Source of the DNA: Nocardia sp. CC227C | GTDB taxonomy: Bacteria; Actinomycetota; Actinomycetes; Mycobacteriales; Mycobacteriaceae | Length of the DNA stretch: 64,000 bases | Direction: 5' to 3' | NCBI RefSeq assembly: GCF_030767025.1 | Contig: NZ_JASITE010000012.1 | Span: 1-64,000 of the forward strand | Part shown: piece after piece, positions 1-9,800 of the stretch | Layout: every line of letters starts with the position of its first letter | Numbering within the stretch: position 1 is the stretch's first letter | Notes under the pieces: generated by a model | Told to the model about the DNA's origin: nothing | Seen by the model: the letters and a program-made list of their open reading frames with translations, nothing else | Databases searched by the model: none | Made by a program: the position numbers and the translations under genes

Positions 1-177
1 AAGCGCGACTCACGAGTGGCACACCCCGCTCGGAAGCGCGACTCACCGGGGCGCGGCTCGCGAGCAGCGACGATCGCATACCGGTGACGGGGCGCTTGAC
101 GGTGGTGCGGACTCGCGCCGGTGCCGCGGGGCGAGCCGTTGCGGTCGGTCCGGCAGCCCGGCCGGACCGACCGCGCA

Positions 178-1452
178 TCACTCGGCGGCCAACGCCGCCG
201 TCACCTCGGTGACCACGTCGTCCAGCGAAACCTGGCGCTGTTCACCGGTGCGCAGGTTCTTGAGGCCGATCTCGCCGTCGGCCACCTCGCGGTCGCCGAG
301 GACCAGCGCCAGCCGGGCGCCGGACTTGTCGGCCGCCTTGATGGCGCTCTTCATGCTGCGGCCGCCGTAGGCCAGGTCGGTGCGGATTCCGGCCGCGCGC
401 AGCCGTGCGGCCAGCACCACCAGGCGCTGTGTGGCGATATCGCCGAGCGGGACGCCGTAGACGTCGCAACCGGCGGCGTCACCGGCCGACTTGCCTTCGG
501 CCTGCAAGGCCAGCACCGTGCGGTCCACGCCCAGGCCGAAGCCGATGCCGGAGAGCGGCTGCCCGCCGAGCTGCGCCATCAGCCCGTCGTAGCGACCGCC
601 GCCGCCGATGCCGGACTGCGCGCCCAGCCCGTCGTGCACGAATTCGAAGGTCGTCTTGGTGTAGTAGTCCAGCCCGCGCACCATGCGCGGATTCACCACA
701 TACGGCACCCCGAGCGCGTCGAGCAGGCCGAGCACCTGGTCGAAGTGCGCCTTCGCCGATTCGGACAGGTGGTCGATCATGAGCGGCGCGTCGGCCACCA
801 GCTCCCGCACCTGCGGCCGCTTGTCGTCGAGCACGCGCAGCGGGTTGATCTCGGCCCGGCGGCGGGTCTCCTCGTCCAGCGGCAGCTCGAGCAGGAACTC
901 CTGCAACAGCTCCCGGTACTGCGGACGACAGGTCTCGTCGCCGAGCGAGGTGAGCTCCAGCCGGAACCCGGTCAGCCCGAGCGAGCGGAATCCGGCATCG
1001 GCGATGGCGATGACCTCGGCGTCGAGGGCTGGATCGTCCACCCCGATGGCCTCCACGCCGACCTGCTGCAACTGGCGGTACCGACCGGCCTGCGGGCGCT
1101 CGTAGCGGAAGAACGGCCCGGAGTAGCACAGCTTCACCGGCAGTTGCCCGCGGTCGAGATTGTGCTCGATGACCGCGCGCATCACCCCGGCCGTCCCCTC
1201 CGGGCGCAGCGTGTAGCTCTGTCCCTTGCGGTCGGCGAAGGTCCACATTTCCTTGCTGACCACATCGGTGGACTCGCCCACCCCCCGCGCGAACAGGGCG
1301 GTCTCCTCGAACACCGGCAGCTCGATATGCCCGTACCCGGCCAGTCGCGCGGCACGGATCAGCCCGTCGCGCACGGCGACGAACTCCGCCGAGGTCGGCG
1401 GCAGGTAATCGGGGACACCCTTCGGGGCCTTGAAACTGCTGGTATCGGTCAC
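178..1452 (-). CDS. hisS: Histidyl-tRNA synthetase
   Basis: Class II aminoacyl-tRNA synthetase that charges tRNA-His in the cytoplasm. The 424-residue product has the family signatures in order: the GVGESTDVVSKEMWTF stretch of the catalytic core, motif 2 FRYERPQAGRYRQ (about residues 115-127), the histidine-specific RGLDYYTKTTFE and GGGGRYDGL motifs, motif 3 GIGFGLGVDR, and a C-terminal anticodon-binding domain. I chose the GTG start because the protein then begins TDTSSFKAPKG, like mycobacterial HisRS. An in-frame ATG 39 bases further upstream (base 1491) is the alternative. It is divergent from ppiB across about 150 bases. In M. tuberculosis a glyoxalase II gene lies between these two; it is absent here. 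Confidence 0.96.
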   Translation of the reverse strand: MTDTSSFKAPKGVPDYLPPTSAEFVAVRDGLIRAARLAGYGHIELPVFEETALFARGVGESTDVVSKEMWTFADRKGQSYTLRPEGTAGVMRAVIEHNLDRGQLPVKLCYSGPFFRYERPQAGRYRQLQQVGVEAIGVDDPALDAEVIAIADAGFRSLGLTGFRLELTSLGDETCRPQYRELLQEFLLELPLDEETRRRAEINPLRVLDDKRPQVRELVADAPLMIDHLSESAKAHFDQVLGLLDALGVPYVVNPRMVRGLDYYTKTTFEFVHDGLGAQSGIGGGGRYDGLMAQLGGQPLSGIGFGLGVDRTVLALQAEGKSAGDAAGCDVYGVPLGDIATQRLVVLAARLRAAGIRTDLAYGGRSMKSAIKAADKSGARLALVLGDREVADGEIGLKNLRTGEQRQVSLDDVVTEVTAALAAE

Positions 1453-1602
1453 AGTCGTCCAGTCTCCCAAACCGGCGTTTCGCAAGTCCAACCGGTTTAC
1501 CCGGCCCGGCCTCGCGCGCTCGACCGGCAGTTGTACAGGATGGCCTCAGCAAGGGATGGCACACTCTTATGCCGATACAACCGACCACGGAGGGACCACC
1601 TA

Positions 1603-2502
1603 GTGCCGAGCAATGAACAGCGACGCGCTGCGGCGAAACGCAAGCTGGAGCGTCAACTGGCCAATCGGGCCGCGCGGGCCCGCAAGCGCAAGCAGCTCAC
1701 CATCGCGGCATCGGCCTTGGGTGTCGTGGTGGCGGTGGCGGCGGGTGTCGGCATCTACTACCTGACCCGTGGCGACGACGATACGGCCACCACCGCCACC
1801 ACGTCGGAGACCCCGGAGACCCCGGAGGCGTCGCTGGCCTCCGCGCCCCCGTCGGCCAAGCCCAAGCCGGAGCTGGTGAACTGCACGTATCGGGATTCGG
1901 GCGAGGCTTCCCGCCCGGTGGACAAGCCGCGCGCCGAGGGCATCCGGACCACCGGTGACGACGCGACGCTGAGCGTGAGCATGCAGACCAGCCAGGGCCC
2001 CGTCGGCCTGACCCTCAACAATGCCGAATCCCCCTGCACCACCAATAGTTTCGCGAGCCTGGCCAGCCAGAAGTACTTCGACGGCACCAGCTGCCACCGG
2101 CTGAGCACCTCGGGGCTGAAGATCCTGCAGTGCGGCGATCCGACCGGCACCGGCACGGGCGGTCCGGGCTACGCGTTCGACAACGAGTACCCGACGGACC
2201 AGTACGCCCCCGACGACCCGGCCGCCCAGTCGACGCCGGTGAAGTACGAGCGCGGCGTCATCGCCATGGCCAACAGCGGCCCCAGCCCGGACGGCACCGG
2301 CACCAACGGCAGCCAGTTCTTCCTGGTCTACGGCGATTCGCAACTGCCGCCGCAGTACACCATCTTCGGCACCATCGACGAGGCCGGCCTGGAAACCCTG
2401 GACAAGGTCGCCGCCGCCGGCGACGACGGCTCGATGGAGCCCAGCCCGGGTGGCGGCAAGCCGAATCTACCGGTCACCCTGGAGTCGGTGCAGATCGACT
2501 GA
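1603..2502 (+). CDS. ppiB: Membrane-anchored cyclophilin-type peptidyl-prolyl isomerase
   Basis: Peptidyl-prolyl cis-trans isomerase that assists protein folding, probably outside the membrane. The 299-residue product has a very basic N-terminus (QRRAAAKRKLERQ), one membrane segment at about residues 32-54, a Thr/Pro/Ala-rich linker, and a cyclophilin domain with CHRL, GGPGY, FDNEYPTDQY, MANSGP and NGSQFF motifs. The open frame runs far upstream, but the GTG start is preferred: GGAGGG sits 8 bases before it, and the product then starts PSNEQRRAAAKRKLERQ, like mycobacterial PpiB (Rv2582). In M. tuberculosis this gene is beside relA; here relA is about 46 kb away. A clear terminator follows. 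Confidence 0.93.
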   Translation: MPSNEQRRAAAKRKLERQLANRAARARKRKQLTIAASALGVVVAVAAGVGIYYLTRGDDDTATTATTSETPETPEASLASAPPSAKPKPELVNCTYRDSGEASRPVDKPRAEGIRTTGDDATLSVSMQTSQGPVGLTLNNAESPCTTNSFASLASQKYFDGTSCHRLSTSGLKILQCGDPTGTGTGGPGYAFDNEYPTDQYAPDDPAAQSTPVKYERGVIAMANSGPSPDGTGTNGSQFFLVYGDSQLPPQYTIFGTIDEAGLETLDKVAAAGDDGSMEPSPGGGKPNLPVTLESVQID

Positions 2503-2581
2503 TCCGGCAGATCGGTACCGCTCGCGGGTTTAATCGAACGACGCGGTGGGTACAGCGGAATCGACTGACCACCAGCGGCAT

Positions 2582-2621
2582 TCGGCTCCGGCGCACCCGG
2601 CGCGCCGGAGCCGATTCTTTT
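2582..2621 (+). terminator. Intrinsic terminator after ppiB
   Basis: A perfect 13-bp stem (2582-2594 with 2602-2614), a 7-base loop and a T-rich tail TTCTTTT, about 80 bases after the ppiB stop. It has the classic rho-independent form and separates ppiB from the accessory block. Confidence 0.85.
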
Positions 2622-2970
2622 CCGGCGGTCGGCCCGAAACCCATGATCGAACCTTCGGTGTAAGGGTTTCCTAACCAAAGAAAATCCGAAGTTTTCCGGT
2701 TCATGTCGGAAATGTGCGATATATGCTGGATCGCGACGCGCGCGTACGGCGGTATCCGAGTTCTCGCTGGTAACCTCATAGAACGGAGTACGAAGCGGCG
2801 TAGTAATCCCATCGGGCGACCCCCACCGGGCAAGTGCCGCGCCTCGAGTGCTCTCGGTGTCCACGTTTGCAGGCGGGACACCGCTACCCGAATCACCGTT
2901 CGTGTGGCGATGTCCGTGACGAAGCACCACAATCATCCATAGTGATCACTGCAGCATCGGGGAGCAGGCA
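2622..2970. other. Gene-free stretch before the helical ORF
   Basis: No convincing coding region. The short frames here lack ribosome sites and protein-like composition. It has several AT-richer patches (for example near 2700-2740) and a 10-bp palindrome AGTGATCACT at 2941-2950, just before the ribosome site of the next gene. It presumably carries that gene's promoter, but I cannot place -35/-10 boxes with confidence. Confidence 0.5.
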
Positions 2971-3525
2971 ATGGCCGAGGAACTCGACGACATCGGCCGC
3001 GAAACCGCGGCGATGATGAGGCAAATGTTGCAGCTCGCGACACTTGTCGCGCTGCGCACCCGGGAACGTGGCCAGAAAGAAGCGGAAGCCCGCGTCAAGA
3101 TGACCGAGGCCCGTCAGAAGGAAGCCCGTGAGCGTCAGCTCCGGGAGGCCGCTGACTCCAAGGCCAAGGATCCGCGCAATGTGGAACTCGCTCGCATGAT
3201 CGAGAAGCCACCGCTGGACAAGGGCGTTTCGCTGGAGAAGGACCGTTTCGCCGCGCAGGCCGAGGCCACCCGGATGGCCGCCACGCAGGCAGCGATGTCC
3301 AAACCATTGGTTCGATACGACTCCGTGGAGCGGCGTGCCGCCTTGGCGCAGCACCTGACGCGCATGGGCGTCGCACCCGAGCTCGCCGCCGTGCGGATGC
3401 TGCTCGAGGTTGGACAGGCGCAGTCGGCGGCCGACGCGGTACGGGCTCGCCAAGAGGAGGCCGCGGCGGTACAGCGGCGGGCTCGCGAACAGGAAGCTCG
3501 GGGACTACAGCGCGTGCGTTCCTGA
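2971..3525 (+). CDS. Charged alpha-helical hypothetical protein
   Basis: Unrecognised 184-residue soluble protein. It has no signal peptide or membrane segment. It is very rich in Ala, Arg, Glu and Gln, with long heptad-like charged stretches at about residues 30-65 and again at the C-terminus (RARQEEAAAVQRRAREQEAR), so coiled coils are likely. The start is supported by GGGGAG about 7 bases upstream. It runs toward the secretion operon and ends about 115 bases from the DUF4913 gene, the operon's last gene. It may be an accessory factor or a cargo/chaperone of that machine, but position is the only evidence for a role. Confidence 0.7.
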   Translation: MAEELDDIGRETAAMMRQMLQLATLVALRTRERGQKEAEARVKMTEARQKEARERQLREAADSKAKDPRNVELARMIEKPPLDKGVSLEKDRFAAQAEATRMAATQAAMSKPLVRYDSVERRAALAQHLTRMGVAPELAAVRMLLEVGQAQSAADAVRARQEEAAAVQRRAREQEARGLQRVRS

Positions 3526-3642
3526 CGCGCCGCTGATCCTTCTTCGGTAACTGGTCGGGGAGTGCGACGGAGCGCTCAGGCGGATCGGATCCGTTCTCGA
3601 CAGACGATCCGCCAGTCGGCGACGGCGCTCGGTCGCACCGGC

Positions 3643-4029
3643 TCAGATCCGGAAGTCTCCCATGGTCGGATCGCTGAACAGGCCCTGCTGCGGCGACTTC
3701 AGCGGCAACGGCGTCAGCATGTCCTTGTGCCCGTTGCGCACACTGCAGTACTTGAACGGCCCCTTCGGGTCGAACAGCTTCGCCATATGCGGATCCGCGT
3801 GATCCAGAAACCACACCGACAGACCGGTTTTGCCGTCCAGGCGGTAGTGCTCCCACGCCCGCCACATGGCGTCGAGCCGGGCCACCGCCTCGGCATGCTT
3901 CCACCACTCCGGACACCAGACCGTATCGCTGATATCGGTCACCTGCCGCCGGTACACCAGGGATAGGTAGTTCTCGACGAACTCCACCACGCTGGAGTAG
4001 ACCATCGGCTGTTGCTGCTGTTCGTTCAC
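3643..4029 (-). CDS. DUF4913-family protein, last gene of the secretion operon
   Basis: Small soluble protein of 128 residues with the DUF4913 pattern: VWCPEWWKHAEA near residue 37, then RLDAMWRAWEHYR, and SVWFLDHADPHM. From memory, this family is common in actinobacterial mobile and T4SS-type loci beside VirD4-like ATPases; its biochemical role is unknown. The GTG start overlaps the stop of the upstream VirD4-like gene (GTGA), so translation is probably coupled and the product may work with that ATPase. Confidence 0.8.
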   Translation of the reverse strand: MNEQQQQPMVYSSVVEFVENYLSLVYRRQVTDISDTVWCPEWWKHAEAVARLDAMWRAWEHYRLDGKTGLSVWFLDHADPHMAKLFDPKGPFKYCSVRNGHKDMLTPLPLKSPQQGLFSDPTMGDFRI

Positions 4030-5885
4030 AGCGGCTTGACCTCCTCAATCTGTCCGGCGTCATGTCCCGGAGGCGCTTTGATCAGCGAGGGAGCGCCGAT
4101 GAGGTCGGCGATCTCGGTCTTCTTGGTGGGAGACGGATCGTGGTGAGCGATCGACTTCTTCACCTCGGCAGCGTACTCGCCCTCCCACCACGGCACGGTC
4201 CGAACGAGCACCGGCGGGGTGCCGGAGGAGAAGACGATGGCGCGCCCGCGCGGCAGGGTGGCCAGGGCATGCACATTGAAGGTCTTGGAGGAACTCAGCG
4301 AACGCGAATAGCTCTTGCCGCCCTTGGACTCCGAGACCGACGCCGAGATGGTCTCGTACTCACCGATCTGCTCGGAGCGTTCCTGCAAGAACTTGTTGTC
4401 GTCCACGCCGCTGCCCAGCACCTTGATATTGGCCGCGGCCCACAGCGCCTCCATACCGTCGACGCCCCAGCAGCGCGCGCCCTGCGCCCAGGACTGCAAC
4501 ACCGTCATCACCACGATGCCGCGAGAACCGAAGTGCGAGTACTGCTTCGGGAGATCCTTCCAGCGCACCACGTTGGCGGCCTCGTCCAGCACCGCCAGCA
4601 TGGGGATGGGCAGGCGACCGCCCGGCGAGCGCGAGGCCTTGTGCGTCGCCACGTCGATCACGGCCTCGGTGAGGGCGCTGACCAGCGGAGCCGCCGATCC
4701 GCGGCCCTCCAGGGAGAGGCTGTAGAGCGTGCCGTTGCCCTCGATGAATTCGAGTTCGTCGAACTGGATCCGGTTGACGGTGTGGCCGTCGCGGGTGCGG
4801 GTCTCCCCCGACGTGATCCACGGATGCACATTCGACAGCTTCAGGCAGCGCACCATCTTCTTGGCGGAACCGAAGATGCCGCTGCGGGTGCGCTCGTCGA
4901 CGTTGTACTGCTGGGCCAGACCCGAGGCCATGAAGTGCTGTCCGGAGCGGCGCAGCAACTCCACCGGTTCGGTGTCGCGCCAGTTGTTGACCCAGTCCCA
5001 CACCTGGATGATGGGGCGACCGTCCACGGCGGCGGCCAGAAAGAGACTCGCCAGCAGATCCTCGGCCTCCTGATCGAAGTAGGAGTCGGAACTGACCTGC
5101 GGGCCGGAGCTGTCGTCGCCGTCGGCGAAGTGACCGGCCAGCCGCACCGCGCGCACCTCGCACCCAGGACTGTGCGCGTCCACCCACGCCAGCGGATCCC
5201 AGTACCAGGTCGGCTCCTCGTCGGCGACGCCCTGCGGGTCGAAGACGAAGGTGCGACTGCCCTTGCCCTCGCGCACATCCCGGGTGGCGTCCACCACGTC
5301 CCGCTTGTTGGAGGTGGTGAGCACCGGACCGATGGCGCTGAGAATGGCCGGGATGACCCGCGAGGTGGTCTTGCCCTGGCGCGGACCCCAGATGTCGACG
5401 TGCAGGTCCTCGTAGGAGCCGTACACCATCTGGCCGTCCGCGACGGCCACGCCGATCGGCACGCCCGGGGCGTCGTCGCGGCCGAGCCGCATGCCCAACT
5501 GCTTGGCCTTGTCCCGGACACCGGCCTCGGTGAGCGGGCCGATGGCACTGCCGCTGCCCATGTGGTCGGCCTTGTCGTCGACCGCCAGTCGGCCGACGCT
5601 CTTGCGAGCCTTCAGCTTCCGCCTGATCACGAAGTGCGCCACCACCACCAGCACCAGCAGCACCACGATGACCGTGGAGGCGGTCGGCCAGGTCAGCTCG
5701 CCGCGACCGAGCCCGAATCCGATGGCGATCGGATTGATCGGGAGCTCCTGCTTGGGCGTCGAGAGCTGATTGCCCAGTTGCAGGGCTACCCACAGGGTTC
5801 CGAACAGCGCGAAGCCCGCGTAGATCAGATACAGGGTTCCGTCCGGACCGGGTACGGCCGGGTCCTGCACTTTCTTCTTCGCCAT
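4026..5885 (-). CDS. VirD4/TraG-like coupling ATPase
   Basis: 619-residue membrane ATPase of the VirD4/TraG/TraD type, which in type IV secretion feeds substrates to the channel. It has two membrane segments (about residues 18-40 and 68-89), a Walker A motif GPRQGKTTS (167-175), a Walker B region ending in LDEAANV (about 433-439), and the C-terminal Ser-rich segment typical of actinobacterial TraM-recognition-type proteins. AGGAGG sits 6 bases before the ATG. The next gene (DUF4913) overlaps its stop. There is no relaxase nearby, so the substrate could be protein rather than DNA. Confidence 0.9.
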   Translation of the reverse strand: MAKKKVQDPAVPGPDGTLYLIYAGFALFGTLWVALQLGNQLSTPKQELPINPIAIGFGLGRGELTWPTASTVIVVLLVLVVVAHFVIRRKLKARKSVGRLAVDDKADHMGSGSAIGPLTEAGVRDKAKQLGMRLGRDDAPGVPIGVAVADGQMVYGSYEDLHVDIWGPRQGKTTSRVIPAILSAIGPVLTTSNKRDVVDATRDVREGKGSRTFVFDPQGVADEEPTWYWDPLAWVDAHSPGCEVRAVRLAGHFADGDDSSGPQVSSDSYFDQEAEDLLASLFLAAAVDGRPIIQVWDWVNNWRDTEPVELLRRSGQHFMASGLAQQYNVDERTRSGIFGSAKKMVRCLKLSNVHPWITSGETRTRDGHTVNRIQFDELEFIEGNGTLYSLSLEGRGSAAPLVSALTEAVIDVATHKASRSPGGRLPIPMLAVLDEAANVVRWKDLPKQYSHFGSRGIVVMTVLQSWAQGARCWGVDGMEALWAAANIKVLGSGVDDNKFLQERSEQIGEYETISASVSESKGGKSYSRSLSSSKTFNVHALATLPRGRAIVFSSGTPPVLVRTVPWWEGEYAAEVKKSIAHHDPSPTKKTEIADLIGAPSLIKAPPGHDAGQIEEVKPL

Positions 5886-5921
5886 CTCTGCCTCCTGGGA
5901 TGACCTGTCAGTCGTTGCCGC

Positions 5922-6563
5922 TCAACGGAATTCGTCGAGCCGCCAGCCGTCCGCGGTGCGGACGACGGTGGCGACGACCGTCGTCGGCGGCAGCGGTTCG
6001 CGCCGCCCGTCCGGGTACACCACGGTCTGTTCGATTCCGATCTTGTACTGCTGCCGGTTCGGGTCGGTGCCCGGTGCCGCCACGCCGGAGGCGAAGGTGA
6101 ATGCCTCGACGGCGGCACCGGCGCTGCTCCACTCGGCCCACCGCACGCTCGCCTTCGGCGTGTCGACCGCGGTCGCTGTGCTGTCCAGGGTACGGATCAG
6201 GCTGGGACCGAGCCATTCCCGCGCCCGTGCCAGCGCCGCGCCCTCGGCCTCGGTGGCCGGATGCCAGGTGAAGATCTCGTGCAGCGCCGTCACCGCGACA
6301 CCCTCCGGGGTCGACGGATCGGGAGCCGGCGCCTCCTCCAGCAGCCTGGTGGTGGACGTGGGCGGACTCCAGCCCGCCCCGGATCCGGGATCGTCGCTGT
6401 CGGAACCGCAGGACACGACCAGCACCGCGACGCTCGCCACCAGCATCACCACCAGGTTCGCGCGTTTCACCGGACTACCGTTCCAGGCTAGTCGCCCTCG
6501 CCGGTCGCGGGGCGATACCTGCGGTTTTCCCGAGTCGGCGTGTCCGGTGTCGGATGCCGTCAT
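5922..6563 (-). CDS. Probable lipoprotein of the secretion operon
   Basis: 213-residue envelope protein of unknown function. A hydrophobic segment ending VLVVSCGSDSDD forms a lipobox-like VVSC with a cysteine, followed by an acidic/Pro linker and a compact domain of about 130 residues with an NTF2/VirB8-like feel (IGIEQTVVYPDGR, TVVRTADGWRLDEF). I chose the ATG start because it overlaps the upstream stop (ATGA). A GTG 31 codons downstream (base 6470) would give a more conventional lipoprotein signal peptide and may be the true start. It is probably an external-face structural part of the machine. Confidence 0.75.
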   Translation of the reverse strand: MTASDTGHADSGKPQVSPRDRRGRLAWNGSPVKRANLVVMLVASVAVLVVSCGSDSDDPGSGAGWSPPTSTTRLLEEAPAPDPSTPEGVAVTALHEIFTWHPATEAEGAALARAREWLGPSLIRTLDSTATAVDTPKASVRWAEWSSAGAAVEAFTFASGVAAPGTDPNRQQYKIGIEQTVVYPDGRREPLPPTTVVATVVRTADGWRLDEFR

Positions 6564-6868
6564 ATGCCGCGCTTGGCATCGTTGAGCGTTTCGACCAGGG
6601 TCCGGTTCATCTCGGCGGCGGCGGCCAACTGCTGTTGCAGCAGCGCCACTTTGCGGCGCAGCGCGGTGGCGTCCATGCGCTCCAGGCCCGGCCCCTCGGC
6701 GGCCCGGACCCAGTTGCGCACCGAATTGGTGTGCACACCGATCTGATCGGCCACCACCCGGCACGCCTCGGATTCGCTGCGTAGCTTGCCGGTCAGCGCG
6801 ATCACCTGTTCGACGGCGGCCTGCCGGACCTCCGGGGAGACTCTGCGGTACGACCGATGCGGCATCAT
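6560..6868 (-). CDS. Small transposase-type HTH protein inside the operon
   Basis: 102-residue protein that resembles the OrfA (helix-turn-helix) half of IS3-type transposases: SPEVRQAAVEQVIAL, then the HTH around CRVVADQIGVHTNSVRNWVR, then a leucine-rich coiled segment ALRRKVALLQQQLAAAAEMN. No OrfB integrase frame, inverted repeats or target duplication accompany it. Its start overlaps the stop of the VirB4-like gene and its stop overlaps the start of the lipoprotein gene, so it is translated as part of the operon. It may be a domesticated DNA-binding regulator or a structural coiled-coil protein. Confidence 0.75.
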   Translation of the reverse strand: MMPHRSYRRVSPEVRQAAVEQVIALTGKLRSESEACRVVADQIGVHTNSVRNWVRAAEGPGLERMDATALRRKVALLQQQLAAAAEMNRTLVETLNDAKRGI

Positions 6869-9800
6869 GCGGCGCCCTCCTCGTCCGAGCCGCGGTGCGA
6901 GGTGGATTCGGTGAACTCGCTGAAACGCTGGTTGGTGTCGTGGATTCCGCTCTCCCGCTCCGAGGGCGTGAACTCCATGTGGAACGGGATGCCCGGACGG
7001 CGGTCCTCACCGATCTTCAGCAGGAATTTGCCGGTACCGGGCGCGGACGGGCGCTGCTGGCCCGGTTTGAGCGCCTCACCCGTCAGCGCCTGCGGCGCGG
7101 ACCAACTGGTCACCATCTCCTCCTCGGCAGCAGTGAAGGGCACCGTCGAATCCAACCGCGCGATCTCCTCCGCGGGCAGCGCGCCGAATATCTTGGCGCG
7201 CGCACGCTCCAGAAAGCCGAGCGCCTTGGCGATGGCCGCCTCCGAACCCAGCGACTGCAGATCCTTGATCGTGTGGCTGATCATGATGAGCGCGGTGGCG
7301 ATACTGCGCTGCAGACGGGTGAGCTCGTCCACGCGGTCGACCATGAAATCGCCCAGGCCGAGCACCTGCCACAGCTCGTCCATGACCACCTGGAAGTAGC
7401 GCTGCGGGCCCATATCCGCGTCGGCCAGCACATGGGCCGCCTCCACGGACGCGAAACCGTCGGCCCAGCAGGCCAGCATGACGGCGGCCTTGAGTTTCTT
7501 GTCCCCGTTGGGGATATGGGAGACGTCGATGCAGACGGCGGTGGCCGCGGTGTCGATCGGGGTGGTGGTGTGGCCGTTGAAGACCGCGCCGAAGGGGCCC
7601 TGGGTGAGCGCGCGCAGCGAGCGTCGCAGACCCTTGATGGCGTTCTGGTACTCGTTGTCGTCGTCCGCGCCCGCGTCGAGTTTCAGCTCGTCGCCGCCCG
7701 CCACGATGACCTCGAGCAGGTTCTCCAGGATGGGCGGCTTGTCCGGGGTGAAGCCGCTGCCCTCCCGGTAGAGGATGCGCAGGCCGGTGGAGATGAGGGT
7801 TTCCTCGTAGTCGCGCACCCGCGCGCCGCGCACCAGTTCGACCAGACCGGCGATGAGGGTGACCTGGCGGGCGCGCATCTCCTGCACGACCTGTGTTTGC
7901 AGCGCGGGCAGCTCGGACAGGCGCGGGACGATGGAGCCGAGCACGCCCGCGGCGAGCGGATTGAGTTTGCCGTGCCCGTAGCCGAGGTCGATCACCTGGC
8001 CGCCGACCAGCTCCACCAGTTTGCGGTAGTCCGGCTTGACGTCGGCCAGGATGAGCGGGGTGATGCCCTGTGCGACACCGCCCAATACGATGCGGCGCAC
8101 CAGCGAAGACTTGCCGAAACCGTTGAGGCCCAACACGAACAGGCTGGGCGCGGTGATGAAGCTGCCGCGCATGAACCAGTTCATGGGATCGAAGCAGACC
8201 GGCGCGCCGGTGTGCAGGTGCGAACCCAGCGGGGTGCCGATCAACGGCGCGCCCGCGCCGACCGACCACGGCCACAAGCCCGCGACCTGGGCGGTGGTGG
8301 CGCGGTATTCCACCGGACGGCCGATCACGTTCATGCGGCCGCCACCCTCACCGAGGTAGCCGCGATCGGTGAGTTGGGCTGTGGTGCGGTCGAATTCGTC
8401 GTGGCTGCCGTACTCCATGCGCTCCACGCGGGCGGCGAAGTTGCGCCGGCGCAGATCGTCGGTGTGCAGCCGGAACGCGGCCCAGGCCGCGCCGAGGCCG
8501 TTCTTCTCCCGGGCGACGGCCTCCAGCCGGGCGCGGGTGGAATCGTCGAGCAGTTTCGGGCCGGACTGCTTCTGCTTGCCCCCCTTGCCCTTGCGCGCCT
8601 TGGCCCGCTGTTCCGCCCGTTCGGCCGCCCGCGCGGCCTTGTCCGGTTTGTCCGCGCCCCGGCCGGTGCGGCGGCCCCGTCCGGTCCGTTCGACCGGTTC
8701 GGTTTCGTGCCGCGGGCGTCGCGGTCGTCCCGGTGTCGCGGCGCGCCCGCCCAGGTGCACGCGGTCGCCGTCGGCGGGCCGCCCGCGGCCGTTCTCCCGG
8801 CCGCGCTGTCGATCCCCCTCGACGGGACGCCGTCCACCGGCGTCCTTGGCCCGCCCCGGCTCCGCCTTGCGCATCCGCTCCCCTTCCGGCAGATCCGTTC
8901 CCCGCGCGCGGTCACGCACCGGATGTTCCGCTCGCGACCGCTGCCGGGCCTCCCCGTCCCGCCGCTGGCGAGCACCGTCGTCGGTCCCACGCCGCTCCCG
9001 GGGGCCATCCTCGCCACGCCGCCGTTCCCGAGCCGCGAGCTCCGCCTCCCGACGCTCCCGCCCCGGGGTACCGGCACGCCGCCCTTCCCGCCGCGCCGCT
9101 TCCTCCTCCCGGCGCTCTCGCCCGGACTGTTCACTCACACGCCGATCACGCACAGCGGCCTCCGCCTCTCGATGCCCACGACGCTCCCCCACACGCCCTC
9201 CCCGCTCCGCGCCCTCCTCACGACGCTCCTCGGCCCCGGCAGCGTAGGTCCCGGAACCGGACGCCTCCGCCACACCGTCACGCGCCCCGGAGCCGGACCC
9301 GCCGACCACCGACGCCCGCACATCGGAGCCGGTCCCGCCGACCACCGGACCATGCGCCCCGGAGCCGGACCCGCCGACCACCGACGCCCGCACATCGGAT
9401 TCGGTCCCGCCGACCACGGGGCCACGCGCCCTGGAGGCGGAAACGTCATCCACCGGACCACGCGCCCCGGAACGGGATACGTCAGCCACCGAACCACGCG
9501 CCCCGGAGGCGGAAACGTCATCCACCATGTCGTGCGACTCGCGACGTGAGACGTCGGCCACCGGACCACTCGTATCGGAGCTGGGAACGTCGGCGACCGC
9601 CTCGCGCGCGTCGGAACCGGAACCGTCGGCCACCGCCGCGTGCACGTCGAGTTGGGATCCGTCGGTCACCTGCTCCGAGCCCGAACCCATACCGGATCCC
9701 CCGTGCCCGCGCCGAGTCGCACCGGAATCGCGGCACTCCCGCACGGAGAACTCCGCCCCGCCCGATGCGTCCTCGGACGAGGGTGCCGCTCCCCCATCGG

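Noticed and set aside
1..60. Direct repeat AAGCGCGACTCAC at 1-13 and 34-46
   Set aside because: Two short copies at the window edge without context; not enough to call an att site or repeat element.
121..1602. 793-residue rightward frame that includes ppiB
   Set aside because: The part before the GTG at 1603 is antisense to hisS and has no family character. The ribosome site and the homologous start are at 1603.
2941..2950. Palindrome AGTGATCACT before the helical gene
   Set aside because: Only 10 bp, isolated and overlapping the leader. No partner site was seen, so it is noted in the gap entry and not called an operator.
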